Shown: positions 18,939 to 29,878, counted from the first letter of the stretch. The stretch is DNA of 64,000 nt from Kordia sp. SMS9 (GCF_003352465.1 NZ_CP031153.1:2780987-2844986); one strand, 5' to 3'. The notes: a model not told the origin generated them from the letters alone. Numbers and translations: made by a program.

Positions 18939-19535
18939 ATGATCGTATTATTAGACAACGGACACGGCGGTTTGATTAATGGAACGTATCAAACACCCGG
19001 AAAACGTTCGCCAATTTGGAATGATGGTTCGCAACTATTTGAAGGTGAATTCAATCGCGCTATCGTCAATGGAATCATTGAAGAATTAACCGCATTGCGC
19101 ATTCCGTATGAAAACTTAGCACCAGAATACAGAGATGTAACCTTGCAAACACGCGTACGAAGAGCCAACAAATACGGTTCTCGAAACTGTTTCTACATCA
19201 GCGTACACTCCAATGCAGGTGGCGGACATGGAAGTGAAATATTTACCTCTGTTCGCAATACCCGAAGTGATGCTATAGCCACAGTTTTTGGAGAAGAATA
19301 CAAACGCGTATTTCCAAACAGAAGATTACGTACCGATTTCTCAGATGGCGATTTAGACAAAGAAAAAAACTTTTATGTCTTAAAAAATACTAGAATGCCA
19401 GCCATTCTGACTGAAAACTTCTTCATGGACAATGAAGAAGAATGCAAAGCCATCTTAATGACGCGTGAAGGGCGCGAAAAAGTCATTCGCTATCATGTAG
19501 ATGCGATCAAAAGAGTACAAAACGAATTATTTTAA
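18939..19535 (+). CDS. N-acetylmuramoyl-L-alanine amidase (Amidase_3 fold)
   Basis: 198 residues: a bare catalytic domain with no signal peptide or binding domain. The Amidase_3 zinc ligands are visible as LLDNGHGG (His 9), the glutamate in EGEFNR (about 37) and SVHSNAGGG (about His 88). The catalytic glutamate is in AILTENFFMDN. It would cleave the bond between muramic acid and L-alanine in peptidoglycan. Lack of an export signal is unusual for a housekeeping amidase and suggests a phage- or tailocin-like lysin, or export by another route. It is followed by a lipoprotein gene (23 nt gap) and a helical-protein gene. Confidence 0.85.
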   Translation: MIVLLDNGHGGLINGTYQTPGKRSPIWNDGSQLFEGEFNRAIVNGIIEELTALRIPYENLAPEYRDVTLQTRVRRANKYGSRNCFYISVHSNAGGGHGSEIFTSVRNTRSDAIATVFGEEYKRVFPNRRLRTDFSDGDLDKEKNFYVLKNTRMPAILTENFFMDNEEECKAILMTREGREKVIRYHVDAIKRVQNELF

Positions 19536-19558
19536 CCTATTAATTATAACATTCAATT

Positions 19559-20023
19559 ATGAAAACACGTTTTTATGCAGTGTATCTTAGTGCATTGGCA
19601 TTGGTATTAGTTACCTCTTGTGCGACACTTCGTACCGCAGCTTTTGACCAATATTCGTATCAAAAAGGAACGGAAATCAAAGTAGATGCACAACGCTTAA
19701 TGGACAAAGCGACGCTGTCGTACGATTCGCAAAAAGCAGCGATTGAAAACTTTGAAACAGAACTGGAAAAAATGGTCGAATACGAAAAAAATAAGCCAGA
19801 CAATCAAATCAGTTACGCGATGTGGAAAATGATTGCGAATCCTGAAAAAAACTTAGCGGCTGGATTTCTAAAACGCTGGAAAGAAAAAGGAACACTGTCA
19901 AGCTTTTTCATCAAAGAAGCCAAAGGACAAGTAGTAGAAGCATTGGATTTAATTTTACAATACGAAGGAAAAAAAGATCCTGCTGCCGAAAAGAGATTGC
20001 AACAAATGCTGGGAATACAATAA
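19559..20023 (+). CDS. small lipoprotein of unknown function
   Basis: 154 residues. The lipobox LVTSC follows a hydrophobic segment (YLSALALVLV), so the mature protein starts at a lipidated cysteine. The rest is mostly helical and charged, with TAAFDQYSYQKGTEIK after the cysteine and a tail rich in Lys/Glu. I do not recognise it. Its place between the amidase and the helical 118-residue protein suggests the three act together at the cell wall, which is inference from gene order. Confidence 0.68.
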   Translation: MKTRFYAVYLSALALVLVTSCATLRTAAFDQYSYQKGTEIKVDAQRLMDKATLSYDSQKAAIENFETELEKMVEYEKNKPDNQISYAMWKMIANPEKNLAAGFLKRWKEKGTLSSFFIKEAKGQVVEALDLILQYEGKKDPAAEKRLQQMLGIQ

Positions 20024-20044
20024 CGACATAACAACACATACAAC

Positions 20045-20401
20045 ATGGACTTCAAAGATTTACTGAAAGAACTAAAAGGAAACCTATTAAGTTTAATGGG
20101 TTCAAAATTTGATGATTTAAAAGAAGAATCAAAAAAAGATGTGCAAGACTTCTTAAATGCTTCCAAGGCCAAACTAGAGCGTTGGACAACTTTACTTGCC
20201 GAAGGAAACATTACGCTCGATGATTACAAATGGCTAGTAGAAAGTCAAAAAGATTTGGTCGTACTCGAAGGATTATACGCTGCGGGCGTTTCCAAAATAA
20301 AATTAGGACACTTAAAAAACAGCATTCTCGATACGGTTCTCGAAACTGCCATTGGTTTTATAACGCCAAAAGAAGATGATAACAATACAGCAAATGCTTA
20401 A
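20045..20401 (+). CDS. small helical hypothetical protein
   Basis: 118 residues, no signal peptide, predicted almost wholly helical. It has a charged N-terminal half (KDLLKELKGNLLSLMG, then DDLKEESKKDVQDF), a more hydrophobic C-terminal helix (SILDTVLETAIGFITPK) and an acidic tail. It could be a peripheral membrane or phasin-like protein, but no family is recognised. It begins 21 nt after the lipoprotein stop and is probably the third gene of the amidase operon. Confidence 0.62.
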   Translation: MDFKDLLKELKGNLLSLMGSKFDDLKEESKKDVQDFLNASKAKLERWTTLLAEGNITLDDYKWLVESQKDLVVLEGLYAAGVSKIKLGHLKNSILDTVLETAIGFITPKEDDNNTANA

Positions 20402-20509
20402 AACTACAATCAAAAAATTAAGCTACTTTTTGTAAGACTGATTTTAAGAAACATAGCATCCTGATAATCAGTTTTATCAGAAAAAAATGCAAAGGTTGAG
20501 TACACTTGA

Positions 20510-22234
<1,725 letters not shown>

Positions 22235-22337
22235 AAATGAAAAATGGATACTTTTTTGAGTAACAAAAAATCAAAAAAGAAGTCTATTACAAATAGATTG
22301 AAATCTTTTTACGAGATTCGCATAAATTAAATGATTA

Positions 22338-24275
22338 ATGGAAGAAAACAAGTTTGATTACAAACAACTATTAGGATTTGCACTAATAGCTTTAATTGGA
22401 GTTTTTTGGTTAAACACCATGAAACCTACACCTGAAGAGGAAGCTGCAGCTAAAAAAGCAGCCGCAGAAAAAAATAAAACAGAACAAGTTACCACCGATA
22501 GCACAGGAATTGCTAAGACAAATACAGCAGTTCCAGATACTTCAACCTTAAATTTGAACGATTCCACGCAAGTGGCACAATATAAAAGTGCTACAGGTGC
22601 TTTTGGCTTCAATGCTGGAAAAGTTTCTATGGATCAAGTGACTACGATTGAAAACCAATTACTTTCTTTAAAAATAAGTAACAAAGGTGGACAAATCATA
22701 GAAGCACGTGTCAAAGGACAATTGATAAAAGATAAATTTGAGGAATTAAAAACCTACGATTCACTTCCTGTATACTTAATCAAAGACGGAAATGCTTCAT
22801 TTGGATTAAGCTTAACGACCGCAGACAATCGTGTGATCAATACGAAAGATTTAGCGTTTGAACCTACATACACGGAAAACGGCGATACAAAAACGCTTTC
22901 CATGAAGTTGAAAGTAGCACCAAACAAATATTTAGAGTATTTGTATGAGTTGAAAGACGATTATATGATGGATTTCACAGTGCGTTCGCAAGGACTAAAC
23001 GGTGTTATCAATGCGAGTCAACCCGTAAACATGGAGTGGAAGCTGAAAAGTTTCCGTCACGCGAAAAGTGTAACCTACGAAAACCGTTATACCGATGTGC
23101 ATTACGAATATGAAGATGGGAAAGACAGCTATTTAGGTCAAACGGATGATGAGGAGAACCCAAAAGGCGTTACGTGGATTGGTTACAAACAACACTTCTT
23201 TACGTCAATTTTACTATCAGACACACCTTTTAGAAGAGCCAATTTAACGTCGCAAAACATTGTGGACAGTGAAATGCCAGAGAAAGATGTAGAATTCTTA
23301 AAAAACTTTAGTTCCACGATTCCTTTAGAATTGAAAGGTGGCGAATTGAACTATACTATGGACATGTATCACGGTCCAACAGACTATGAAACCTTGTCGG
23401 CTTATGATAGAAACCTAGACGAAATTGTACCCTTAGGTTGGGGAATTTTTGGTTGGATAAACCGGTATTTCTTAATTCCGTTGTTTGGATTTTTGAGTAT
23501 GTTCTTACCAGCGGGAATCGCTATTGTTGTGATGACAATTATGGTTCGATTGTTACTATCGCCAATTACTTACAAATCGTACTTATCGCAAGCGAAGATG
23601 AAAGTGATTCGTCCAGAAATCAACGAAATCAACACAAAGTACAAGGATGATGCTATGAAGAAGCAGCAAGAAACCATGAAATTATATGGGAAAGCAGGCG
23701 TAAGTCCGATGGCAGGTTGTATTCCAGCATTGCTACAAATTCCGGTATTCTACGCATTATTCATGTTCTTCCCATCGGCATTTGAGTTGCGACAAAAAAG
23801 TTTCTTATGGGCAGATGATTTATCGTCGTATGATACCATTTACAAATTCCCGGAAGGATTTAGCATTCCGTTATATGGAGATCACATCAGTTTATTTCCA
23901 ATCTTAGCGTCGATTGCCATTTTCTTCTACATGCGAATGACTACGGGACAACAAATGAGTTCTATGCAACAACCATCGCAAGAAGGAATGCCAGACATGA
24001 GTAAAATGATGAAATACATGATGTATTTCTCACCATTACTAATGTTATTCTTCTTCAACAACTACGCAAGTGGATTGAGTTTATACTATTTTGTATCGAA
24101 TTTAATTACGATCGGAATCATGTTAGTCATTAAAAAATACATCATTGATGAAGACAAGATTCACGCGCAAATAGAGATCAACAAAAAGAAACCGAAAAAG
24201 CAAAATCGTTTCCAAAAGAAAATGCAAGCGATGATGGAGCAAGCGGAAGCACAGAAAAAAGCAAAAGGGAAGTAG
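22338..24275 (+). CDS. yidC: membrane protein insertase YidC
   Basis: 645 residues. YidC inserts proteins into the inner membrane with or without SecYEG. There is an N-terminal transmembrane segment (LLGFALIALIGVFWL, about residues 10-24). A long periplasmic domain of beta-sandwich type spans about 60-370. The conserved five-helix insertase core begins at GWGIFGWINRYFLIPLF and includes GCIPALLQIPVFYALF, PLLMLFFFNNYASGLSLYYFVSN and a basic C-terminal tail (KKKPKKQNRFQKK) that would contact ribosomes. A terminator lies downstream at 24374. Confidence 0.96.
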   Translation: MEENKFDYKQLLGFALIALIGVFWLNTMKPTPEEEAAAKKAAAEKNKTEQVTTDSTGIAKTNTAVPDTSTLNLNDSTQVAQYKSATGAFGFNAGKVSMDQVTTIENQLLSLKISNKGGQIIEARVKGQLIKDKFEELKTYDSLPVYLIKDGNASFGLSLTTADNRVINTKDLAFEPTYTENGDTKTLSMKLKVAPNKYLEYLYELKDDYMMDFTVRSQGLNGVINASQPVNMEWKLKSFRHAKSVTYENRYTDVHYEYEDGKDSYLGQTDDEENPKGVTWIGYKQHFFTSILLSDTPFRRANLTSQNIVDSEMPEKDVEFLKNFSSTIPLELKGGELNYTMDMYHGPTDYETLSAYDRNLDEIVPLGWGIFGWINRYFLIPLFGFLSMFLPAGIAIVVMTIMVRLLLSPITYKSYLSQAKMKVIRPEINEINTKYKDDAMKKQQETMKLYGKAGVSPMAGCIPALLQIPVFYALFMFFPSAFELRQKSFLWADDLSSYDTIYKFPEGFSIPLYGDHISLFPILASIAIFFYMRMTTGQQMSSMQQPSQEGMPDMSKMMKYMMYFSPLLMLFFFNNYASGLSLYYFVSNLITIGIMLVIKKYIIDEDKIHAQIEINKKKPKKQNRFQKKMQAMMEQAEAQKKAKGK

Positions 24276-24291
24276 AGTTTAGATCGCTTCA

Positions 24292-24307
24292 CTTCGACTT
24301 CGCTCAG
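24292..24307 (+). repeat. CTTCGA...CTCAG short intergenic repeat, copy 1
   Basis: CTTCGACTTCGCTCAG. Related copies are at 49983-49997 and, inverted, 50049-50064. Confidence 0.6.
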
Positions 24308-24373
24308 TGTGAACGCTTTTAGACTTTCTTGCTGAAGCAGGAAATTAGAAAGCAAGAATATTTTACATTATAT

Positions 24374-24406
24374 AAAAGCTCTTCAATTTTGGGGAGCTTT
24401 TTTTTT
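24374..24406 (+). terminator. intrinsic terminator downstream of yidC
   Basis: AAAAGCTC (24374-24381) pairs with GAGCTTTT (24394-24401) and is followed by a run of T. Confidence 0.8.
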
Positions 24407-24491
24407 GGATAAAATTCAACAGTTATCATTGTATACTGTGGATGCATCTCGTAAGAGTTCTAGTTTAGTATATGCCTGTTTTTCTACTTGG

Positions 24492-24755
24492 ATGTTTCGT
24501 CTGCTAGCGGAAGCTTCCTGCAGTACTGCGAGACCGTTTCGTAAGCTCCCGAAAGCTTGTTGCAGATCTGCGAGACCGTTTTGTAAGTTCCCGAAAGCTT
24601 GTTGCAGCACTGCGAGAACGTTTCGCAAGTTCCCGAAAGCTTGTTGCAGCACTGCGAGAACGTTTCGCAAGTTCCCGAAAGCTTCCTGCAACACTGCGAG
24701 AACGTTTCAAATGCGTTGGAAAGCTTGTTGCATTGCTGCGAGAACGTTTCTAACG
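24492..24755. repeat. 42-bp minisatellite, six exact-period units
   Basis: The anchor CTGCGAG recurs at 24526, 24568, 24610, 24652, 24694 and 24736, always 42 bp apart, with a degenerate unit before the first. Each unit contains AACGTTTCGCAAGTTCCCGAA-like sequence and AAGCTT. The array is clearly richer in G+C than its surroundings. Because 42 is a multiple of three and units lack stops, several frames stay open on both strands. On the minus strand these give 14-residue repeats such as LQQAFGNLRNVLAV (from 24694) or KLSGTCETFSQCCN (TTG start at 24777, stop at 24484). On the plus strand one gives CSTARTFRKFPKAC. None has decisive start signals, so no gene is called. The rest of the 24276-24986 gap holds only the terminator and the short repeat. 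Confidence 0.93.
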
Positions 24756-24986
24756 GCTTTTTATTGAGAATTTTCAATGAAATCGCTAAAATAGGTAGTA
24801 TCGGTAGTATCCAAAAAACAACTGATTTTCAACCCTTTTACAAACATCTTTCTTTTAAGTTTCCCTATAAAATCCTAAAATTAATACCACTTACAATCTA
24901 GTTCGTTTTCTTTTACTAAATTAGTTGTTCAACCACGGAACTAATCTTACACAAACACGCTTGCAACAACCGCAAAATACACTAAA

Positions 24987-25493
24987 ATGGTTTTTAAAGG
25001 AATATACGATGACTTTTTATACTTTGACATAGAATATCAAGATCAATCTGAACAGACCGGATATATTTGCCAACAAGAAATAAATCAATTAAGCTTGTAT
25101 TTATCCTTTTCTAATAAATTATGTTTCTCAGCTATATTAGTGTCCGAAGTGCAAGAAGTAATCAGATGGTTTGAAAAAATAGCATTAAATAAATCTGTTG
25201 AACCCAAGCTTGTAATATTGCATAAACAGTTTTATTTTGATTTACTTGAGAATAATTCAAACTTAAAAGTGATTCGAATTACATATGACACTACGATACC
25301 TATTCCTGGTATGGGTGGGTATTCGCTTGCCCCAGGCTCAAAAAAAGAGGATTTATTTAATAAAAACTTTTTTGAGTGCGAAATGGACAACCAAGAAATA
25401 GAAAGAGTAGTAAAAAAGTTAACTGCCGAATTACAGATTGAATTGCAAATCGGATGGCAAGTTGAGTCAAAAAAACCAAAACCGAATGATTAA
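24987..25493 (+). CDS. hypothetical protein
   Basis: 168 residues, no signal peptide or membrane segment, acidic, with mixed alpha/beta character. Aromatic-rich strands open it (FKGIYDDFLYFDIEYQDQ). A glycine/proline loop sits at about 115-125 (IPIPGMGGYSLAPGSKK) and the C-terminus is helical, ending in polar KPKPND. No known motif is visible. The size and composition would fit an immunity-type or regulatory protein, but I cannot support a function. It follows the 42-bp minisatellite and has no close neighbour on its strand. Confidence 0.6.
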   Translation: MVFKGIYDDFLYFDIEYQDQSEQTGYICQQEINQLSLYLSFSNKLCFSAILVSEVQEVIRWFEKIALNKSVEPKLVILHKQFYFDLLENNSNLKVIRITYDTTIPIPGMGGYSLAPGSKKEDLFNKNFFECEMDNQEIERVVKKLTAELQIELQIGWQVESKKPKPND

Positions 25494-25591
25494 GATGTTA
25501 ATTGCTAACACCATGTATAACTCACTGCTAGTATAAGATTACTCAAGAAAACCCTATTCCACCAAAGAGTAAAACTCTCTTCACAAAAACT

Positions 25592-26692
25592 TTACAAGTT
25601 CGACTTAAACTTCAAAATACGTTGATACGATTCATCAATGCGTTTTTCTGAAATCTTCCCATCAACAATCATCTTTTTGACAATATCAATGATGTCTTTT
25701 GGTAAAATCATACCGCGACCTTTCATGGGAATGTGGTTGGAAAACATCAACACGTCTACCCCAGCCAAAATCGCCATTTCAATAGATTTCTCAAAACCAA
25801 ATTGATCCGCAATCGCTTTCATTTGCATATCGTCAGAAAAAATAACGCCGTCAAAACCGAGATCGCCACGTAAATAATCGGTCATGATTTTTTTAGAAAG
25901 CGTCGCAGGTAATTTAGAATCATCTAATTGATCATTGACAATATGCGCCGTCATAATGGCATCTACATTGCCTTCATACAACAACTTAATATACGGAAAC
26001 ACTTCTTGCTGTTGCCAATACTTGCTCACATCGGTCACATTATAATGTGAATCTTGGCGCGAATTTCCATGTCCAGGAAAATGTTTCACTACCGTTTTTA
26101 CATTAAAATATCGGTGACTTTTCACCACTTGGCGTGCATGTTTGATAATCTCTTTTGGATCTTTAGAAAACGCACGGTGATTTTTTCCAATCGGTGGATT
26201 ATCCTCATTATCTACATCCAACACAGGTGCATAATTCACGTTGATGCCTAAATCCAACAAATTATGTGCAACAATGTCGCTGTAATACTTTGTGGAATCA
26301 ATATCGTTTACTTCACCTAAATACTTCGCAGAAACTGTTTTTGGAAACCCATATTTCTGCTTCAAGCGGTTTACCTTTCCGCCTTCTTCATCAATACTGA
26401 CCAACAATGGAAGTGTCGCTTCTTGTTTTAACGAAGTGACTAATTTTTTTAAAATAGTTACAGAATTTGTCTTAGAAATATTTTTCTCATACAACAAAAC
26501 ACCGCCTAGTTTTTGCGCTTTAATATCTGCCAAAATCTTATTATCAGGACTAATTTCGGTATCGTCACCAATGCCTAACATAAGCATCTGCCCAATTTTA
26601 ATATCTAAACTATCGGTTGCTATACTTTGTGAAAACATCGAGTTTCCCATCAAAAAATACATCATTAAACCAAATCCTAACTTCAATTTCAT
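25592..26692 (-). CDS. secreted glycoside hydrolase family 3 protein (beta-N-acetylhexosaminidase-like)
   Basis: 366 residues: a single GH3 N-terminal barrel domain, the size of NagZ. The signal peptide begins MKLKLGFGLMMYFLMG and ends near MFSQ, so ATG 26692 was chosen over 26713. The diagnostic KHFPGHG and the following QDSHYNVTDVSKYW match the GH3/NagZ substrate and His/Asp loop. The nucleophile aspartate is in VIFSDDMQMKAI. Likely substrates are GlcNAc-containing glycans or peptidoglycan fragments outside the cytoplasm, from the family and the signal peptide. The gene stands alone, divergent from the lipoprotein at 27013. Confidence 0.87.
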   Translation of the reverse strand: MKLKLGFGLMMYFLMGNSMFSQSIATDSLDIKIGQMLMLGIGDDTEISPDNKILADIKAQKLGGVLLYEKNISKTNSVTILKKLVTSLKQEATLPLLVSIDEEGGKVNRLKQKYGFPKTVSAKYLGEVNDIDSTKYYSDIVAHNLLDLGINVNYAPVLDVDNEDNPPIGKNHRAFSKDPKEIIKHARQVVKSHRYFNVKTVVKHFPGHGNSRQDSHYNVTDVSKYWQQQEVFPYIKLLYEGNVDAIMTAHIVNDQLDDSKLPATLSKKIMTDYLRGDLGFDGVIFSDDMQMKAIADQFGFEKSIEMAILAGVDVLMFSNHIPMKGRGMILPKDIIDIVKKMIVDGKISEKRIDESYQRILKFKSNL

Positions 26693-27012
26693 CTTTATAA
26701 TTTTAACGCTCAAAAGCTACTTATACATTGCAAGGCAAAAGCCGTGCCTGTTTCATCGAAATATACGCTAAAAAATGATGAAATAAAAAGTAGATGCTAC
26801 AACGTATCACAAAACTATCAACAGAAAAATTGGGGAGTTATTGCGTGTTTTCAAATCAAATTAGGGGAATTTCAAACTTTTAATTGTTTTAATTACATAA
26901 GGTATACACTTAAAAGCTTCTGAATGAATTTATTAAAGTGTATAAGATGACGCAACCCCAAAGTGATTTCTACGTCTATAGAACAACAACGAAACCAAAA
27001 ATTACACCACAA
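26693..27012. other. divergent intergenic region, nothing recognised
   Basis: About 320 bp between the GH3 and lipoprotein genes. It is A+T rich; I found no repeat, clear -7 box or hairpin in it. Confidence 0.5.
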
Positions 27013-28158
27013 ATGATAAAAAAAATAACACTTGTAGCACTCATTTTTTCTTTTTTACTTTCGTGTGAAAAGGACCATGAAACTGCTCCATTGGCAGAAA
27101 GTAGTATTTCAGGAAAATTTTTAGCACCCAATAACGCAGATCCTATTGTCAATGGATTGATTACCGCAAGTAGAGAAGGCACAATTATCTCTGAAACTTT
27201 ATCAGCAACTGATGGAACTTTTACTCTATCAAATCTAACCGCAGGCGAATATACAATCGCACTTCAAAAAGGATTGTTTAGTTCTGAAAGAACTGTTGCA
27301 GTTACGGAAGATGAAAACCTTGACATTCCCGATATTCCTATTGAAAGCTTTCCAAGAATTGCTGTAGTTACAGGAAACTTTGATCATATTGAATCAGTGT
27401 TATATGACATTGGCTTGGTAAATCCGTTCACACAAGAACCATTGTTTGATATTATTTCAGGAAATTATTTTGGAAGAAGTAGTGAAGTTGTCAATCATCA
27501 TGGACACCATCACGCAGCAAGTACAGGTGCTTTTAGTTCCAAAACAGACGATGTTTTGGCGCCAAATGTCGATTTCAATTTTGCAGACTTAATCGCAGAT
27601 CCGGTATTACTTGAAGAATATGACATCATCTTTTTAAACTGTGGATTGAGTGAAAACTTTACACAATTCAATGATAATATTACACAATATGTAAGCAATG
27701 GCGGAATCTTATACGCAACGGATTGGGCATTTATATATTTAGAAGGAATTACTGGAGACGGACAACAATACATAGACTTTTTAGATCCTGAAAGAAGCGG
27801 ACGTTCCACAGCAACAGAAGCAACTATTTTTGATCAAAACTTAATAGATTGGTTGCAAATTAATTTTGGAATTTCCATCAGTAACAACAATACCATTCTC
27901 TTAGATCAATTTTTGTCAGGTTGGCAAGTAGTAGACAGTGCCAACGATACAAGTGTCATCAGTTGGTTCAACGGACCTGTAACCTACGCTGACATTTCAG
28001 GTACAGAAATCACAGAAAATAAAGACTTAGCGTTTACATTTCTAGTAGGGCAAGGCGGCGTGTTTTACTCTTCATTTCATACGGAAAATCACGACGACGG
28101 CTTCAACACTGTAGACAGATTGTTAGAATATTTAGTATTTGAACTTTCTACATTGTAG
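27013..28158 (+). CDS. lipoprotein with carboxypeptidase regulatory-like (CarbD) domain
   Basis: 381 residues. ATG 27013 opens a lipoprotein signal (IKKITLVALIFSFLLSC); an upstream in-frame ATG at 26938 would hide it. After the cysteine comes a carboxypeptidase-regulatory-like beta-sandwich (about residues 30-110; SISGKFLAPNNADPIVNG, then TLSNLTAGEYTIAL). The remaining 270 residues look alpha/beta with a Rossmann-like start (RIAVVTGNFDHIESVLYDIGL) and an FLNCGLSENF...GGILYATDWAF segment, suggesting a DUF4159/ThuA-like amidotransferase fold. A His-rich HHGHHHAA stretch near 165 may bind metal. It ends at a strong terminator. Confidence 0.7.
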   Translation: MIKKITLVALIFSFLLSCEKDHETAPLAESSISGKFLAPNNADPIVNGLITASREGTIISETLSATDGTFTLSNLTAGEYTIALQKGLFSSERTVAVTEDENLDIPDIPIESFPRIAVVTGNFDHIESVLYDIGLVNPFTQEPLFDIISGNYFGRSSEVVNHHGHHHAASTGAFSSKTDDVLAPNVDFNFADLIADPVLLEEYDIIFLNCGLSENFTQFNDNITQYVSNGGILYATDWAFIYLEGITGDGQQYIDFLDPERSGRSTATEATIFDQNLIDWLQINFGISISNNNTILLDQFLSGWQVVDSANDTSVISWFNGPVTYADISGTEITENKDLAFTFLVGQGGVFYSSFHTENHDDGFNTVDRLLEYLVFELSTL

Positions 28159-28176
28159 TTAGAAATGTAATATACC

Positions 28177-28214
28177 AAAAAGCCTGAATGTTCTTTCCAT
28201 TCAGGCTTTTTTTT
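28177..28214 (+). terminator. intrinsic terminator of the CarbD lipoprotein gene
   Basis: AAAAAGCCTGAATG pairs with CATTCAGGCTTTTT around a short TTCTTTC loop and is followed by T residues. Confidence 0.9.
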
Positions 28215-28232
28215 GTGTAAATTGGTATTATA

Positions 28233-28389
28233 CCAATTCTACTATAAAATGCGATGCATAGAATTAAAATTAGTTTTCGCTTATTCGAGGCATAAAATCA
28301 AAGTATAGCCTTAGCTATAGTTTTAGTTTATAACGCAGAAGAAGTAGAAAAATAAATAAATTATTAGTTGCAGATTATAGTAGAATTGG
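28233..28389. mobile_element. MITE-like element with 15-bp terminal inverted repeats
   Basis: CCAATTCTACTATAA (28233-28247) is the perfect inverse of TTATAGTAGAATTGG (28375-28389), bounding a 157-bp A+T-rich element with no coding capacity. The interior has a TATAGCCTTAGCTATA near-palindrome. The 18 bp at 28214-28231 just outside recur at 18733-18750. No transposase is present, so it would be non-autonomous. The mobile nature is inference from structure. Confidence 0.55.
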
Positions 28390-28440
28390 GATTACATATG
28401 CTTGGCGCGAATCGACTCAAAAAAAACACGAAAAAGATAG

Positions 28441-28448
28441 TATCTTTG
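28441..28448 (+). promoter_or_regulatory. mnmA promoter, -7 box
   Basis: TATCTTTG fits TAnnTTTG, 53 nt upstream of ATG 28502 and just outside the MITE-like element. Confidence 0.55.
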
Positions 28449-28501
28449 TCAAGAATTCAGATAAATTTCGTCTGATAAAAAAATAAGAGAAAGGATTAAC
28501 A

Positions 28502-29689
28502 ATGAAACGAGTAATAGTAGGACTTTCTGGTGGTGTAGACTCAAGTGTAACCGCGTATCTGTTGAAAGAACAAGGATATGAAGTCATTGGATTATTTATG
28601 AAAAACTGGCATGACGATTCGGTAACGATTTCTGATGAATGTCCATGGTTGGAAGATAGTAATGATGCCTTAATTGTAGCAGACAAACTAGGAATTCCTT
28701 TTCAAACGGTAGATTTGAGCGAGCAATACAAAGAACGCATTGTGGATTATATGTTCAACGAATACGAAAAAGGACGTACGCCAAATCCAGATGTACTGTG
28801 CAACAGAGAAATAAAATTTGATGTATTCTTAAAAATCGCGTTAGATTTAGGAGCCGATTATGTGGCAACAGGGCATTACTGCCGAAAAGAAACTATTGAA
28901 AAAGACGGAAAACCCATTCACAAACTACTTGCTGGTGTCGATGGCAATAAAGATCAATCGTATTTCTTGTGCCAACTCTCGCAAGAACAATTGGCAAAGG
29001 CTTTATTCCCAATTGGGGAATTAACCAAACCTGAAGTGCGCGAAATTGCGGCAAAAGCAGACTTAATCACCGCAGAAAAGAAAGATTCACAAGGATTGTG
29101 TTTCATTGGGAAAGTGAAATTGCCAGACTTTTTACAACAACAATTACAACCCAAAGAAGGTGTTATTGTAGAAGTGCCAAAAAATATAGAAAGCTATCAA
29201 CAAGAATTGCCAACATTTAAAAGCAAAGAAGAAGAATTAGCATTCCATGCACAAAAATATACCTACCAACAAACGGATGGAAAAGTAGTAGGAAAGCATC
29301 AAGGCGCGCACTATTTTACCAAAGGACAACGCAAAGGCTTGGCAGTTGGCGGAACAGTAGAACCTTTGTTTGTCATTGAAACTGACGTAGAAGAAAACAT
29401 AATTTACACAGGACAAGGAAAATCGCATCCCGGTTTGTACCGACGTACCTTATTTGTGTCTGATGAAGAATTGCATTGGGTTCGCGAAGATTTAGCACTA
29501 CAACCCGACGAATCCATGGAAGTCATGGCGCGTATTCGCTATCGTCAACCCTTGCAAAAAGCGTTCATCTATAAAATAGAAGGCGGCGCGTATGTAGATT
29601 TTGAAAATCCACAAAGTGCCATCACCGAAGGACAATTTGTAGCTTGGTATCTAGAAGATGAACTCATTGGTTCTGGTGTGATTTCTTGA
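28502..29689 (+). CDS. mnmA: tRNA-specific 2-thiouridylase MnmA
   Basis: 395 residues. It thiolates wobble uridine 34 of Lys, Glu and Gln tRNAs. The PP-loop is [15 protein letters not shown] at the N-terminus. The first catalytic cysteine is in [12 protein letters not shown], and the second, for persulphide chemistry, is in [17 protein letters not shown] and [10 protein letters not shown] are also family hallmarks, and a C-terminal beta-barrel follows from about 285. It has its own predicted promoter. The downstream gap carries a dispersed hairpin repeat. Confidence 0.96.
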   Translation: MKRVIVGLSGGVDSSVTAYLLKEQGYEVIGLFMKNWHDDSVTISDECPWLEDSNDALIVADKLGIPFQTVDLSEQYKERIVDYMFNEYEKGRTPNPDVLCNREIKFDVFLKIALDLGADYVATGHYCRKETIEKDGKPIHKLLAGVDGNKDQSYFLCQLSQEQLAKALFPIGELTKPEVREIAAKADLITAEKKDSQGLCFIGKVKLPDFLQQQLQPKEGVIVEVPKNIESYQQELPTFKSKEEELAFHAQKYTYQQTDGKVVGKHQGAHYFTKGQRKGLAVGGTVEPLFVIETDVEENIIYTGQGKSHPGLYRRTLFVSDEELHWVREDLALQPDESMEVMARIRYRQPLQKAFIYKIEGGAYVDFENPQSAITEGQFVAWYLEDELIGSGVIS

Positions 29690-29727
29690 TGAAATTGAAA
29701 TTGAGTTTGAACTTGTGAAAAAGCAAG

Positions 29728-29768
29728 CGTCACTTCGAGTAAATTTGTAAAGTAAATTTGTATCGAGA
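29728..29768 (+). repeat. TCGAGT...ATCGAGA intergenic hairpin repeat, copy 3
   Basis: CGTCACTTCGAGTAAATTT...AAATTTGTATCGAGA, sharing both ends with the copies at 9247 and 9459. The inner arms here are two AAATTT blocks. Confidence 0.7.
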
Positions 29769-29878
29769 ACAGCTTTGAAGCACAAAACATCTGAGTAAAG
29801 AAAACAAATACACAAAAAAAACGAATCAACAAAAGAACACAGCAAAGCGACAAAACCCAACACCTAATACCTAAAAAT

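Noticed and set aside
20461..20480. Inverted repeat CTGATAA...TTATCAG between the helical-protein gene and pyrG as a terminator
   Set aside because: It is followed by A residues rather than T on the plus strand, and no minus-strand gene needs it.
24416..24694. Minus-strand 92-residue frame through the minisatellite as a gene (and the frames from 24777, 24710 and, on plus, 24405 and 24599)
   Set aside because: Open frames follow automatically from a stop-free 42-bp unit. Several overlap, and none has a distinctive start context or known homology. The 24777 and 24405 frames start at TTG.
24492..24755. CRISPR array
   Set aside because: The units are directly abutting 42-bp copies with no unique spacers between repeats, and no cas gene is present in the window.
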